Below are positions 25,757-37,984 of a stretch of DNA of 64,000 bases, one piece after another. The position numbers and the translations under genes were made by a program. This stretch comes from Epiperipatus broadwayi. Taxonomy: Eukaryota > Onychophora > Udeonychophora > Euonychophora > Peripatidae. Under the pieces are notes generated by a model. It was not told the origin of the DNA. It worked only from the letters and a program-made list of their open reading frames with translations, and did not search any database. How positions within the stretch are numbered: the stretch's first letter is position 1; each line of letters starts with the position of its first letter. The DNA is taken from contig JAQFVV010006256.1 of NCBI GenBank assembly GCA_028023455.1, forward strand, positions 622,001 to 686,000, read 5' to 3'.

Positions 25757-26260
25757 AAATATTTTTCCATAACCTCTTCAGAAAGGGTGGGCAAAAAAAG
25801 TGAGCTCTGAGGGGAATGAGTACTGAAAGTGACAGGGGACCATGGCCTTTAATGTATATATGTTAAAAACACACATCTATCTGTATTAAAAAAAACTCAT
25901 ATATATTTATGTGTTAAAAGAAGTTCACTACCATCGAAAAATGCCAGTATCCATAAAAATACTCAGAAGAAATGTCATTGATAAGAGAATGGAGCTACTA
26001 TATACAAAAAAAAAAAATTATTACTGTATAGTTATTTTGTTACAATGTAGTATAACAAATTATCTATTATTGTGTTTTAAATATTTACCATTCTTAAATT
26101 TTTTTTACTGTTTAAAACAAATACTGTATATCCAATACATTACATTATTTTTTATAAAACATAAACTAATTACTTATGTATTTATAAAGTTAGTAATACT
26201 GATAAAGTATCTATCTGTTATTTAAATAGATGTCACATGATTCCAGCTTACATATTGCTG
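25757..26260. other. Intron, no feature recognised
   Basis: AT-rich. The 104-codon plus frame at 25911-26225 is hydrophobic and low-complexity and is not supported as a gene. Confidence 0.45.
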
Positions 26261-26264
26261 TTTT

Positions 26265-26790
26265 AGTATCGAAATATCCTTAGACTAGTTTCTAGTTTAT
26301 GGCTTTCATCACTGAAAAACTTTGGTTTTCGGAACAGTGCATCTGCACCTTTCTTCTACCAGCTATCATTTACTTCACTATTTTACTCTCAAGCTATCAG
26401 CCCAAATGTAAAATTATATATATGTATTCATTCTAAGTCAACTTAATTGTATAGTCATACAGATCTGAAACCAATTCAGTCTTCATATATTATGGTGCCA
26501 TGATTACAAGATAGTTGTTAAAAACTAAAGACCCCATAATATATAGATACTGAACTGATTTTAGATCTATATGATTATATGGCAAGTTGACTTAGATTGA
26601 AAACATTTATAGGTTATTAAATTTGGCTGATAGTTTGATAGTAGAATGGTTGAAGTAAATGATGGCTGCTAGAAGAAAAGTGCATTAGATTTTAAAGGTC
26701 CAGGTATACTGTTCTAAGATGCAAAGCTCCTCACTAATAAAATCCATAAACTAGAAAGAGTCTGAAGATATTGGATAGGAATTTATTAAG
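26265..26790. repeat. R1-family foldback, diverged copy
   Basis: Arms at about 26265-26492 (minus sense) and 26533-26790 (plus sense) are inverse copies separated by about 40 bp; paired blocks include GTCAACTTAATTGTATAGTC against GATTATATGGCAAGTTGAC. Both carry the R1 hammerhead region, now decayed. In the left arm the core reads GTGATGA (C3 lost), followed by GAA, ACTAGT, C. In the right arm it reads CTAATAA with GAAAGAGTC. Same family and same foldback layout as 3205-5228, but older. Confidence 0.72.
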
Positions 26791-26794
26791 CACT

Positions 26795-27440
26795 ATCATC
26801 TGACATTTATTAATTACCAAAGTTTACATTAGTGGCATAGTTGTGGTGAAAAAATAAAGAATTTACATAGGTATTTAAATACAAAAAACAGCCTGGACTT
26901 AAAATTACTAAAATTAAATATATCACTTTAAATATAATGATTGTTTACATGTTTTAATTAATATGAAATATAAACTCCATAATTATAATAGTTTTAGTAG
27001 CAATATAAATACTTGTTGCACTGTTTTATATATTATTCTAACATTTTGCTTTTAGAAAAGAGTGTTCTGCACTGAAAATGCATTTAAGGATTTAATAATG
27101 TAATGGGCACGCACGCCGTTATATTATTTTTTTTTTAAAATTAGACATTAAAAATAAAAGTTCGCAAATAAAAATTTGTTTTTAAAAATTAAAAAATTGA
27201 AAATTAAAAGTCATCTAAACTCTCTATATATAAAATTGCACAGATTAAAAATTATTAAAAGAAAATTTTATTAAAGAAAAGGGAAGTATTTTAAAACTAA
27301 ATTTTCAGAAAAAAAAGAACTTAAAAGATGTAAAGATAAAAAAAATGTACAATAATTTAATTAATTCTATTGTGTAAAATGGAAATGATTATTTTAATTA
27401 GTCCAAGTGAACTAGCCTTTGGGCATTTCAAAATGTATAA
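26795..27440. other. Intron, no feature recognised
   Basis: AT-rich. A short less AT-rich patch (GGGCACGCACGCCG at 27106) stands alone. Nothing supported. Confidence 0.4.
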
Positions 27441-27446
27441 TTAAAG

Positions 27447-27972
27447 GTCAGATAGGAGAGAAAAACAATGGGAACAGAATGGCCAAAAAAGAAATCCCTC
27501 AGGAAACGGACCTCAACGAAAAGACCATCATCGTCATGACATAATGTCCACTGGAACCGAAAGTTTAATATAAAAAGAGAGAGAAAGAGATGTGATAGAG
27601 AGGGATGTGATATGTGTTAAGTCAGAGAGAGTTGAAGGAGAAGGGATTGAAAAACGCACTTTCAATTCCTTCAGTTTTTCTAAAAAAAATGACATCGTTT
27701 TCCCATATTGCGGACTACAGGCTATCAGGGCCCGGAAATAAAATACCAGCGAAAGTAAAGGACCTCCGGATGAATAAATAAAATGGCCAATGGCATACCA
27801 GTCTCCCCAGGACATCGGGACAATTAACACTGGATCCCAAATGGCAAGCAACTGATAAAGATGAACTTTTTAAAACGGTAAGAACTATATAACTAATGAA
27901 CATTTTCAAACAGTAAGAACTTTAATACCAAAATCTTTTCAGTATTTAATAAAAATAGAATCCTATCTGACC
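27447..27972. mobile_element. Possible small TIR element
   Basis: GGTCAGATAGGA (27447-27458) recurs as its reverse complement near 27961-27972, bounding about 526 bp that is clearly less AT-rich than its flanks. A 105-codon minus frame lies inside (27534-27851) with no recognisable domain. The inverted repeat is only 12 bp and no target duplication is evident, so this could be coincidence. Confidence 0.35.
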
Positions 27973-28167
27973 AACGTAAATTATTATTAATAATTAATTT
28001 TATTTGATGTATTTTTTTTAAATCATTTCCATTAAGTTATTTTTTTTGTTCTTTTAAGTTTTTATTATGATTTTTTTTGTTGTTGTTGTTAAATAAACTT
28101 TTAATAAATGTAAATTTAAGTCGGGCGTGAATAAACTGCATAGATTTGTAAAGTTATATTAGTTTAA

Positions 28168-28671
28168 TTAAGGGAGGGTAAATCTTAGGTTATTTGTTTC
28201 GTAGTTAATTTGGGTTAATCGATTGGATATATTGGTGTAATTAGTAAATGTAGTATGAGATCTGCTAAGTGCAGGATCACATGATACGTTGCACTTGGGC
28301 AAAATAAGTCCCATTTCGTACTGACCATCGGAAGCAGATGTATTCCCTGCTCCTTGGATCACCCCTTTAGCCTATGAAATGGGATAGTAAGATGGCAAAA
28401 AGGACCGCAATCCCTGCCTATGGAGTTTTTTTTTTATTGTTCTCGCCAGACAGATGTAACATTCCTGTACTGGATGAGAGACAATTTCTTCTCTATAACC
28501 ATGCTGTTCAGATGTGCATTCCTGACAGTATGGTATTGTGCTGTCGTATTCATGCTGCATTGAATACATTGATATATCAGATAGATTGACGTTAGTTTGA
28601 CTGCGAACACCTAAGGTTAAATAAGAGATAGAATATTTTCTTTTCAAATGCAATCTATGCAGTCTATCCAT
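28168..28671. other. Less AT-rich block, unrecognised
   Basis: Base composition is more balanced than the flanks. Minus-strand frames at 28168-28362 and 28372-28671 include PVQECYICLARTIKKK and MIQGAGNTSASDGQYEM. Neither resembles a family I know, and the two are separated by a stop. Probably an old repeat. Confidence 0.25.
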
Positions 28672-28680
28672 ACTCGAACC

Positions 28681-31600
28681 TAATAAAATATTAAATTCAT
28701 CTGTGCGAACTTCTAAAATAAAATAAAAAAGTTAAATTGTGAATTAAAATCTAAGGTAAAGTTTTAATGTTTATAAAAAAAAATAAAGTAAACATATTAA
28801 AATAATTTTAAATTTATATATGTTTAATAAATGTTTGTGTGTGTTATTACTGGCAGTGGCTTCTCTTCTTTTTTTTTAATATTGAAAATATTTTTTAGAT
28901 AAGAATTTATATTTTATAAATCTCTGTCTCTCTCTGAACTAGTGGCATGGGCTGACGGTCGGAATAAAACATATATATAAAATTAAGACCCCAACAGCAC
29001 GTATCTGCCTACTATATAAATTTTCCAGGTTCAAATAGCCTGGTGGCGCCCTGTAGTGCAGATTGGTAAGACTTTAATGATCCCTCTCACCATTATAATA
29101 AGTACACTATTTTGGAATTTTTATCTATGCAAAAAGTATTTATATCAATACATTAATTTTTCAACGAATAATGATTTCTTGAGTTTTTGTATTTTTATAA
29201 GGATAACCTCTTAATTTTTCTATTGCATCATTAATGGAGTAGAATCATTTTATTTCCTTAATTAATTTCAATTTTGATGCAGGATAAAATATACTTATTT
29301 GCAAAAAACATTGAGATGACTAGATATTTCACATTTGTCTTTTACGAATAATTAGCTTCAAAGCTTTTTAAAAGGATTATATTAATTTTAAATAAAAATC
29401 ACTCTTCATTTGTTAAACTTTAAATTCATATTAAAAGCTCCAGCAAGTCATGTACATTAGATAAGTTTATATTAAAATATAATCTATATTTAGAAATGTC
29501 AAGTATTATTTAATATGTTTTCAAATATAATTTCTTTTACATATAGTTTTAATATCTTTAAAATAAGACATAAAAAAAAAAAGAATTTTTAAAAAATAAC
29601 TGCAATTAGACAAGAAAATGTCAAAAATTTATAAACAATTAAAGAATAATATAGGCAATGAAAACTGACTTAAATCAGAAATCATAAAAATCAAATTTGA
29701 AAAATATTCATTAAGTTAATATATAAAAAATATAATTCAGAAGTTGATCAATGTTAATTATTCTATATTGTAATCCCTCTGCCATGAGTTATTACATATA
29801 ACTCGATAAGTAAATTAAAAGTTAAGAGACAGCTCTAGTCCTCAGAATCAGTTTTAAAATATATTTTGTTTTCTCTGTTTTGTTCTGCTATTATTATCTA
29901 TAAAATGTAAAAAATCAAAGCAATTTTTTTTGCTTATTGTTACAATTCACAAATAAAAATTATTTTTGAATTCAATGTTAATTAAACAGTGAAAGTAGAT
30001 AATCACTAGTAATAGGTTGTTTTTTAATTATTTATTCATTACTGTTGAAATTTTGACTGTGTCTAGTCAACTGAAAAAAAAAAACACATTGCTTACTATC
30101 CTCCAAGTTCATGTAAGAATGATTTCTAATCAGTTGTATTCACATATATCTACTATAGCTGAGTAGATATCCTATCGAGATGTTTACCATCTTTCCATGA
30201 GGGGTAGCCTATGCTTAAACAATTGCTAAAATAAATGCGCCTAGTAAATCCTATCATTGTCAGGATTGTTTGCCATTGCTATTTTATTGATTGTGTAATG
30301 CCATCTGAAAATCATCAGAGAAGAAATGAATCATGGACCAGAAAATTAGTGCATATTCTAAAGAGAAATAACACATATATTAAGCATCTATCTGATATTC
30401 TCCAAGCTGTGAAAATATGAATGGTCATGACAATGAACTTTTGTTATATCAGCAATAGAGATCTCTTTAACATTAAATTGAAATACAAAATATCCCACAT
30501 GCTAGAAAGAAAAGAATGCATAAATATGCTGAGTTTAATGCAATTTGGTAATTTTATTTAAAGTGATTCATATTTGAATAATTATTAATTTTTCTAATAA
30601 TTGGAAAAATTGATTTAATTTTGCAAAAAGACTGATTTTTATAAAAATTTTATTCTGACATTTAAATTATGATTTTAATGTTAATCTAACTCCATTTATA
30701 TATATAAATGTTTTTACATATTATAAAATTAATCATTCTTATATTATTAACCCTAAAGTCAGGAAATCAATCAAGGTAAGAGGGACTACAGAATTTAAGT
30801 AAAATGAATTGAAGATTATATGCTTGATTGATTTTGCTGATCCATCTAAAATATTTTATTTATTTATTGTTATAGCCTCAGACAAATACTTGACTTATGT
30901 TTAAGATTTAAAATAAGTTTTGATATAGCTGTTCTGATAGGGCTAATTAAAATACATATTCTATTAATTAACATGTATATGTGGGATAGATAATGATCAG
31001 CAAATATGACTGGGATTTGCCTTGAGATCAATGCTTGATGATCATTAGTGGTTATGATCAAACAGAAATAAATTTTTAAGGTTATAGTCACCTCACTTTG
31101 TACACAATTGCCTGCTGGACATTGAATGGATAAATAATCATTCCCTAAAGTAATGATGGTAGAATATAATCGTGGGTATAATTCCATTACAATATTAAAC
31201 CATTAAATTTTGATGAGAATTATACTTTCTGTGTTGTAAAGTGAAAAACAAATGTTATTCAAATTTAATATGATAAAAAAATAAAATGTATGGATATAAA
31301 AGCATAACTTGAAGAATTAATGTGTGCCACATGCAATATTTTTTTTTTGTTGTGAAGGGAAATAAACAAAGAATAAAAAGGACCCCCTCAAAATAAAATT
31401 TTTAATATATATATATTGTAACAGTATAAAATAAATAAATGATTTTCTCAGACTCCAGTTGGGATGTCAAATTGTAATAAAATATATAAGCAAATTAGTT
31501 ACCTATCAAATAGCCCATAATGTTAAGCTTCAAATTTTAACTGTTTAAAGTATTCAAATGATAAGTGTCTAACACGCTGGATATCAAATTATAATATAAA

Positions 31601-32605
31601 ATAAAATATAAATAATTAAATGAATTACCTAATACTTTAGATGTCAGAATGTAATAAAATAATTAGCTTAACTATTTCTGATCATTTAGTAACTATAATA
31701 GCAACAAGTAACTGTTAACTGTTCTCAGGTTAATTATTATTAGGCAATGTATTACAGCACCTAAATGCAATACCATAAATGAATAAATTAATATATATTA
31801 ATCAACTTTACCTTTAAGAGCATTAAATATAATATTTATTTATGATAAAAAAAAATCTTATTCAGGTTCTACTTGAACTGCTAAATTTCCTATAATAAAA
31901 TGATTAAAATATGTAAAAATATTATTTAATATTTTGCCTAGCTAATATTTTAATATATGAATAAAATATATATATAGTGAGACTCTCAAAGTTTATATTA
32001 AAGTATAGAATAATAATTTAACTATGAATAATCATGAAATCCAATTTAATTAACAAAATAAAAGTTTATTAATATAAAGAATAATAACAAAAAAAAATTA
32101 AATTAAATTAAAAAGCAAATAAAATTATTCTTTGTTTAGTAATTTAATCCTGAATTAATAATCATTTATCCATTGTATATTATATAGCTTTATAAAAAGT
32201 AATTAACATGTCTACAAACAATAGACTAAGAAAATCAAAAAAGAAAATATTATACTAGCATAAATATTGCTTAATAAAAATACATTAAAAATATTTTCAA
32301 AATATTAATAAGTATCTTTATTTTGTTACTATTTTCTTATAATATTAAGGATAAGCATATTAATTTACCACAAAATATTTTTTATTAAATATACATTGTC
32401 ATAAAGATTATCTTTAAATATTTATACATAAAACCTATTGCAAAACAAACAAATATACTTTTATTTAAATAAATTAATATTATCATTTAAAAAAAATTAT
32501 AATTTTGATTAAAATATAATTGAACTTTTCATTTTAATAATATTATATTTCTGTACTTTAAACAAACACATGCATTCTAAAAAAATAAAGCATATTAAAA
32601 AAATA
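28681..32605. other. Intron, no gene supported
   Basis: Very AT-rich. Loosely repeated blocks of the type GATGTCAAATTGTAATAAAATA occur between 31446 and 31910 and may be a decayed tandem array. The minus frame 30870-31187 has no recognisable domain. Confidence 0.4.
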
Positions 32606-32609
32606 TATA

Positions 32610-33739
32610 CACTTGGCTCTCGTTTTATGCGGATTATTTTAATGTGATTTTGAAGTTATGCGATTGATGTTTCTTTTTAATATCTTTCATATTTCACTAT
32701 ATTTATTAGATATCAAGAAATTTAAATTATTAATAACTTATTTTGACTTAAAATACCTTTTTTTTCTTTCAAAAATATAACATTATATTAGCAGCTAACG
32801 TGAATATGACTTGAAGCTGTATTTAGAATCTTAGCTTTTATGTAAATAACTTACTTATACCAATGAGTAAATAATAATAATAGATTTATATTTACATATA
32901 AAAATATCGCAATAAATATTCAAAAATTTTAAACTTTTAAAACGTATTTTGTTAGATATAACAGAAATATATAATCTTTTAGATTTTTAAAATAACGAAG
33001 ATTTTAATGATTTTGTAAACTGAAAATAATCTTTCTAATGATAATGTAAAATCTTTTTATTTTGATTGTGTTTTATTTTTTTTAATATAGAAACAAAATG
33101 TAAATATTTAAAATTTATTTCAGTAGTAAAAATCAGTTAATAATAAATTTTAGGTCGATATGTGAGACAAAGACAAACATCAGAAAGTGCTGAAATCTCA
33201 GTTTCATGCAATGAACAACCTCTTAAATTCCAACAAGAGCTAGATAAGTTATATGTCTGGATATCACGAGGTTTATAAACAATTACTAAAACCATCTTCT
33301 CAAAGTTTAATCACCGATTACATTGTCGACAGAAAATCATTAACACAGCACAAGACTGAAAGTGGCGCTAGTTGTACTTGCTCTTGTGACAAATCTGATT
33401 TCTTACCAGTTCACAAATGAATGCATATTGTCAAATAGTGGTAATGATTAAAATATGTATGAAAAAATGTAAAATTAAATACTGTAGTTAATAAAAAAAG
33501 TTTGTCTTGTATTAGTTTTTTTCAAATATTTGAAATTTTTTATTAGTCATACTTTATTTCCTTAATTTTTTAATGCGAATTTTAAAGTAATTTTTCCTTG
33601 TTGCTTTGCTTTTATGCGATTTCTGAAAATTACAGAACCTATCCCCCATTTTTCAAGATAAGTTAAGTCTATTTTTGTGCAATTTTTTAATGCGGGTTTT
33701 CTGCGGAACTTATCTACCGCATAAAACGAGACCTAGGTG
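32610..33739. mobile_element. pogo/Tigger-like (Tc1-mariner) MITE with TA target duplication
   Basis: Left TIR CACTTGGCTCTCGTTTTATG and right TIR (inverse) CACCTAGGTCTCGTTTTATG share a core that continues CGG; each end is flanked by TA (32608-32609 and 33740-33741). Length 1130 bp. The interior is mostly AT-rich, but 33180-33420 retains a coding-like relic (QLLKPSSQSLITDYIV, plus strand) reminiscent of the C-terminal tail of pogo-type transposases. The DDE region is gone. The TIR style plus TA duplication supports the Tc1/mariner superfamily; pogo/Tigger is the best guess. Confidence 0.8.
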
Positions 33740-33741
33740 TA

Positions 33742-35150
33742 CTACCTGTTGAATTTGTTCTAATACCAACCACAAGAAATATTCTTTAAAATGTTATTCC
33801 ATTGAAATAACATTTATTAGATATATTCAACTTTTATCATTAACTTATATATTTTTGTATAAATACATACAAAATAATAATAAATTTAAAATTCAAAATC
33901 CTTTGAAGATTCTGTTGAAAATTCTACGATGTTTCTTGTAGTACGTACATAGATGTTGTTTAAATCTAGGTAAGTTCCCTATTTAATAGCGTTTGAAAAT
34001 TTTATCCAACTTTTTTTTTCTATAACATTTCCAATTTTTTTAAACAAATTATTCCATAATAAAATATCACAATTTAATATTATTTTCTTTAGTAATAATA
34101 GCATTTATCACTTTTCATATAATCCATGTGTTAAATTATAGCAATGAGATATTCCACAATGAGATGATTTTATTTGATATTATGAAGATTTTCAAAAGAC
34201 AAGAAGTCTTTTGAGCTAATGTTTATTAACTTAGTCTGCCATAGCCATAATTAAATCTTTGAAGAATATTATTAATAATATTCATAACAAACTTTATATA
34301 GTTTTCTCCTGATGATATTATATTTATTTCATTGACCTAGATATACTGTTTCCATGGCATAACTCAAATTCAGCTCATTTTCAAAGTCTCTGCTATTAAG
34401 AATAAATTTATACATATATCCACTCAATAAAAGGTTTTTGCAAATATATCAGCATTCCATGTCTTTAAAATATTTACAAATTCAAAATACACTTTTAAAA
34501 TCATACAGATATTTCTTGTATATATTTATTTATTTAATACACTATAATCCATCTTTTTTTTTAAATAATTAAATATTTTAAAACCAAGTTATATGTATAA
34601 TTCAATATTGCCTAATTATACTAAGACACATAAGCATACATATACTTTAGTGATAATTTAGTATCTTGTTTGTTTATTTTTACATATTTATTTTTCAAAT
34701 GTGTGCAGTAAATAAAATGTCAATAAATGAATTCTTTAATATGAATTTTATTTTACTAATATATAAAATCATTTAGATATCCCTATTAATCTATCTCTAA
34801 TATAAAGAATAAAATATTAATTTTTAAGTTTTGACACAAGATAATTTTGGATACATCAAGCTTGTTAAAAAATACATAAGCCATTTTACATTAGAATGTG
34901 TTATCAAAAGTACAATTTACTAAAGAGGTGAAATATTTGATTATTTTAAATTAATTTAAAATTAAAATAAAATAAGTTAACAATTTTTTTTATTATAAAT
35001 ATAATTATTAATAATCAATTATACTACATAGAAGTAAACAGCTTCTTTAATATAAATATTTTAATTTTCATTCAATATTCGGACTTTCTCAAGACATATT
35101 ATATATTAACATAATTATACCATTACTCCATCTAGCATCATTAGAGAAAT
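33742..35150. other. Intron, no feature recognised
   Basis: AT-rich; nothing supported. Confidence 0.45.
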
Positions 35151-35155
35151 GGATT

Positions 35156-35470
35156 TTGAATGTGAAAAAGAAGAAAAACAGTGAATATAGGGTAGGAGTG
35201 GTATATAAAATTATTTGTAGGAGTTGTAATAAGATATATATAGGTCAGACTGCAAAAACAGCAATAAAAAAAGGGAAAGAACATAATAGAGCCATTGACA
35301 GAAAGAATTTGAATTCAGGACCATATATTCATTATTTAGACACTAGCCATAAAATGAATTGTGTAAGAGATATATAAACAAATATGTTAAAGATTGTAAC
35401 AAAAGAAAATATTATGAAACAATATATATTCAAAAGAATATAGATAAATGTGTGAATTTGGTTTGAATTT
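35156..35470 (+). pseudogene. Penelope-like GIY-YIG endonuclease relic
   Basis: Frame 35156-35377 reads GVVYKIICRSCNKIYIGQTA, then EHNRAIDRKN and GPYIHYLDTSHKMN. This is a GIY-YIG nuclease of the Penelope type: GVVY for GIY, YIG, two Cys of the CxxC insert, and the EH motif. A frameshift near 35375 is followed by CNKRKYYETIYIQKN, which carries the conserved Glu of the fold. The RT part is absent upstream. The peptide resembles the relic at 12380-12520 (YIHYLKYEHKIDYVK), so the two belong to one family. It ends about 200 bp from an ELMOD3-like exon. Confidence 0.82.
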
Positions 35471-35677
35471 AGTATAATTGATTATTAATAATAATTTTAT
35501 TGGAAACAACATTATGGACAAATTTACGATTATATATGTCTCAATTGACCATTGGTAAGGATTATAAATATAAGGATTCCAAGTTTAAATTAAGCCATGA
35601 TGGTACAATATATATAAATACTCATGAAATAAACATTTACTTGTATTATAAAAGACTTTAAATAGAATACTTCATAC

Positions 35678-35800
35678 CTTGAAAGCCAATTGCTTCCCAA
35701 TGATTTCCATATCGAGCACAATCAATTTTTGCTCCAACCAATTTTTTGTATATTGTCTGAAGTACTCTTCTATGAACAACTTGATTATCTTCAAAAGGAC
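35678..35800 (-). CDS. ELMOD3: ELMOD3-like gene, ELMO-domain exon (middle)
   Basis: Internal exon of 123 bp on the minus strand, acceptor TTTGTAG and donor GTATGAA. With the split Cys codon from the exon at 63042-63165 it reads [14 protein letters not shown], then [11 protein letters not shown], then [10 protein letters not shown], and ends with one base of a split Gly codon. The W-x3-IGFQ string is the first half of the ELMO-domain GAP signature. Phases match both neighbours exactly (1 in, 1 out), which is the strongest sign that no exon is missing. A Penelope-like GIY-YIG relic ends about 200 bp to the left, and a hammerhead-bearing palindrome begins about 660 bp to the right. Confidence 0.92.
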
Positions 35801-36460
35801 CTACAAATAAAATGAATTATTTATGATCAATTTTATATATGTCAAAAAATATCTTTTTCTATTTTATTTAATAAAAATTATGTTTCTTATTAGATGTTGC
35901 AATTATTTTTAATTAAAAAAAGATCTTATTTAAAGTTTCATGTTATATTTGAAATCAAGATAAAGGTAAATAAAATATAATTATCAATTTAAATATTCAC
36001 AATTAAAATATCATTAAATGTGGATATGCATTACATCACACAAACTCACAAAATTTAAAATAACGATTTAAATATTAACATTATACCATTAAATGTAAAG
36101 TGGTAAAATTTGCATGATCTTCTATCATATAAAGACCATGGACAATCTCAGTTCATATGATCGACATGAAAAAATTGAGTAAAGAGATTTTTTTTTAGAA
36201 ATTTTCACTAGAGTTAGTAGTGTTCCAAAAAGATTCAATTCAGTTAAGTTAGGATTGAATTAAGAAATAAGAAAATCACTGCTTAAAATTCTTTTTATGC
36301 CAAAAGTGATGTTTTAAGTTTTCTGTCCGAAGATAAATTAAGATGTCTAGGCAATAGAGTACTTTTGACCAAATCGTAACATTTAGTGACAATTTATCAT
36401 TGTTAGCCATCCTTTTAACTTATTTTATTCTAATATTTCCCTTATAAAATAATATATATA
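35801..36460. other. Intron next to the middle exon
   Basis: AT-rich; nothing supported beyond the acceptor site at 35801-35802. Confidence 0.5.
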
Positions 36461-36463
36461 TAT

Positions 36464-36642
36464 GTCATATTATTATTACTATTTGCGGGATATTCCGTGT
36501 AGTGAAAAAGCTAAATACTGACGTTTCAGTACAATATCAAGTAGAGGATGCTCTGAGGAAGGTACTTGATATTGTACTGAAACGTCAGCATTTAGCTTTT
36601 TCACTACACGGAATATCCCGCAAATAGCAATAATAATATGAC
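36464..36642. repeat. Near-perfect 80-bp-arm palindrome
   Basis: Arms 36464-36543 and 36563-36642 differ at only two of 80 positions, with a 19-nt spacer (GAGGATGCTCTGAGGAAGG). The right arm plus spacer forms a complete hammerhead-like motif (36547-36592). The left arm, read on the minus strand, has the matching GAAACGTC half but no CUGA core. The minus-strand open frame across it is an artefact of the palindrome. Such a long, near-identical palindrome is either young or kept alike by repair. Confidence 0.92.
36547..36592 (+). ncRNA. Hammerhead ribozyme-like motif in palindrome
   Basis: GATGCT (36547-36552), core CTGAGGA (36553-36559), helix II AG-(G)-TAC with GTACT (36560-36565 and 36574-36578, one bulged G) closing an 8-nt loop, GAA (36579-36581), ACGT (36582-36585), C17 (36586), AGCATT (36587-36592). 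Helix I is GATGCT with AGCATT, six pairs including one terminal wobble. Helix III is reduced to the palindrome ACGT, which cannot fold on itself but can pair with a second copy, as described for minimal hammerheads in Penelope-like elements and retrozymes. All core positions fit the consensus. Motif and pairing were found by hand. Confidence 0.72.
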
Positions 36643-37980
36643 ATATTTTATCTGTGAAAATATTAGAATTAATATATATATATATTAATGAACTCATATA
36701 CTTAGGATTATATTGTAAAATAATAAAAATTCTGATTAATTTGCTACATACATATACAATTTAATAAAAAAACAGATGCTAGTATTCAAAATGAATTCAC
36801 ACTATATATGTATTAAAAAATGATTATATCTAAAAAAAAAATTTTTTTTTTCTTCTGTAGTACTCAATTTCAAGTAAAATATAATTTTATGTAATTTTAC
36901 TTATTTAATATGTTTGAAATTGGAGATGGGGGAGGAAATCTAGAAAAATATAAATTTAATTAAAAATTATATTTTAAATATTTCCAAGGACTATTAAACA
37001 CTTAACATTTAATCTATAATAAATTCTTTTATCTATTATTTTACAATATTTTAAAATACTTACAATAGCAATACAAATATATGATATAGAACACTGAAGC
37101 ACCCAGTATTTAATTAAATATAACTTTACTTTCAGTTCCCAATCAAATGACATCAACACAATTCAGAAACTGGTAAAAAATTATATTTGATGATGCTAAA
37201 GACTTGGCAGCTCTTTCTGTTTCAGTAATTGGCATTTATATAGTATCTAATGAATCTTAATTTCATACTTAATAAATATAGGCAATCTCATATATATATA
37301 TATAATTTTTATAGTTTGAACAAAATTATAATTAATTACTTTATATAATAATAATTATACAATGGCGTTTTTTTTTTTGTAAATTTCAAACTCACCAGAG
37401 TGGTTTAATGCTCTGGAGTCAAATTTTCCAGTATTTTAGAAAAATTTTGCAAACAATATTCCAAAATCGTTAAACAAATAGGCTTTGACAAAATTAGTCA
37501 CCTCAACTGCAATACTATTAATGGATTGAGATTAGTATTTGGAAAATATCAGGCTCTTAAAAGAATGAGCTCATTCAGTACTATTAATTTAATTAGTAAT
37601 ATATAGAAAACTCTAAATACTACTCCAATTCTACTAAAAGTCTGGTTTCAGTATAATGATATATATTCATTGTATGGTCACATGGTGAGAATTTTTACAA
37701 ATATTGGAGACATCTCAAAAATATATCCTTTTCAATTAAATTCACAACAGAATTAGAACAAGAATAAAAATCAGAATTTTTAAATATTTTTGTGATAAAA
37801 CACCCTCATGACTAAATCAAAACAATGTTTATAGAAAATCCATGCATACAGGAAAATACTTAGATTACATATCTATTATAAAAAAAAAAATACACAAAAA
37901 GTAGATTATATTTTATTATGGAACAAAGAAAAAGAAGTTTGTTTAGAAAACCTATAACTTAGAAAAATAAAAACCCAGCA
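36643..37980. other. Intron, no feature recognised
   Basis: AT-rich; nothing supported. Confidence 0.45.
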
Positions 37981-37984
37981 TAAA

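Noticed and set aside
25911-26225. 104-codon plus-strand open frame
   Set aside because: Composition is that of AT-rich DNA (long runs of Leu, Ile, Tyr, Lys, Phe) with no domain pattern.
36479-36697. 72-codon minus-strand open frame
   Set aside because: It reads through the near-perfect palindrome and has no independent coding support.
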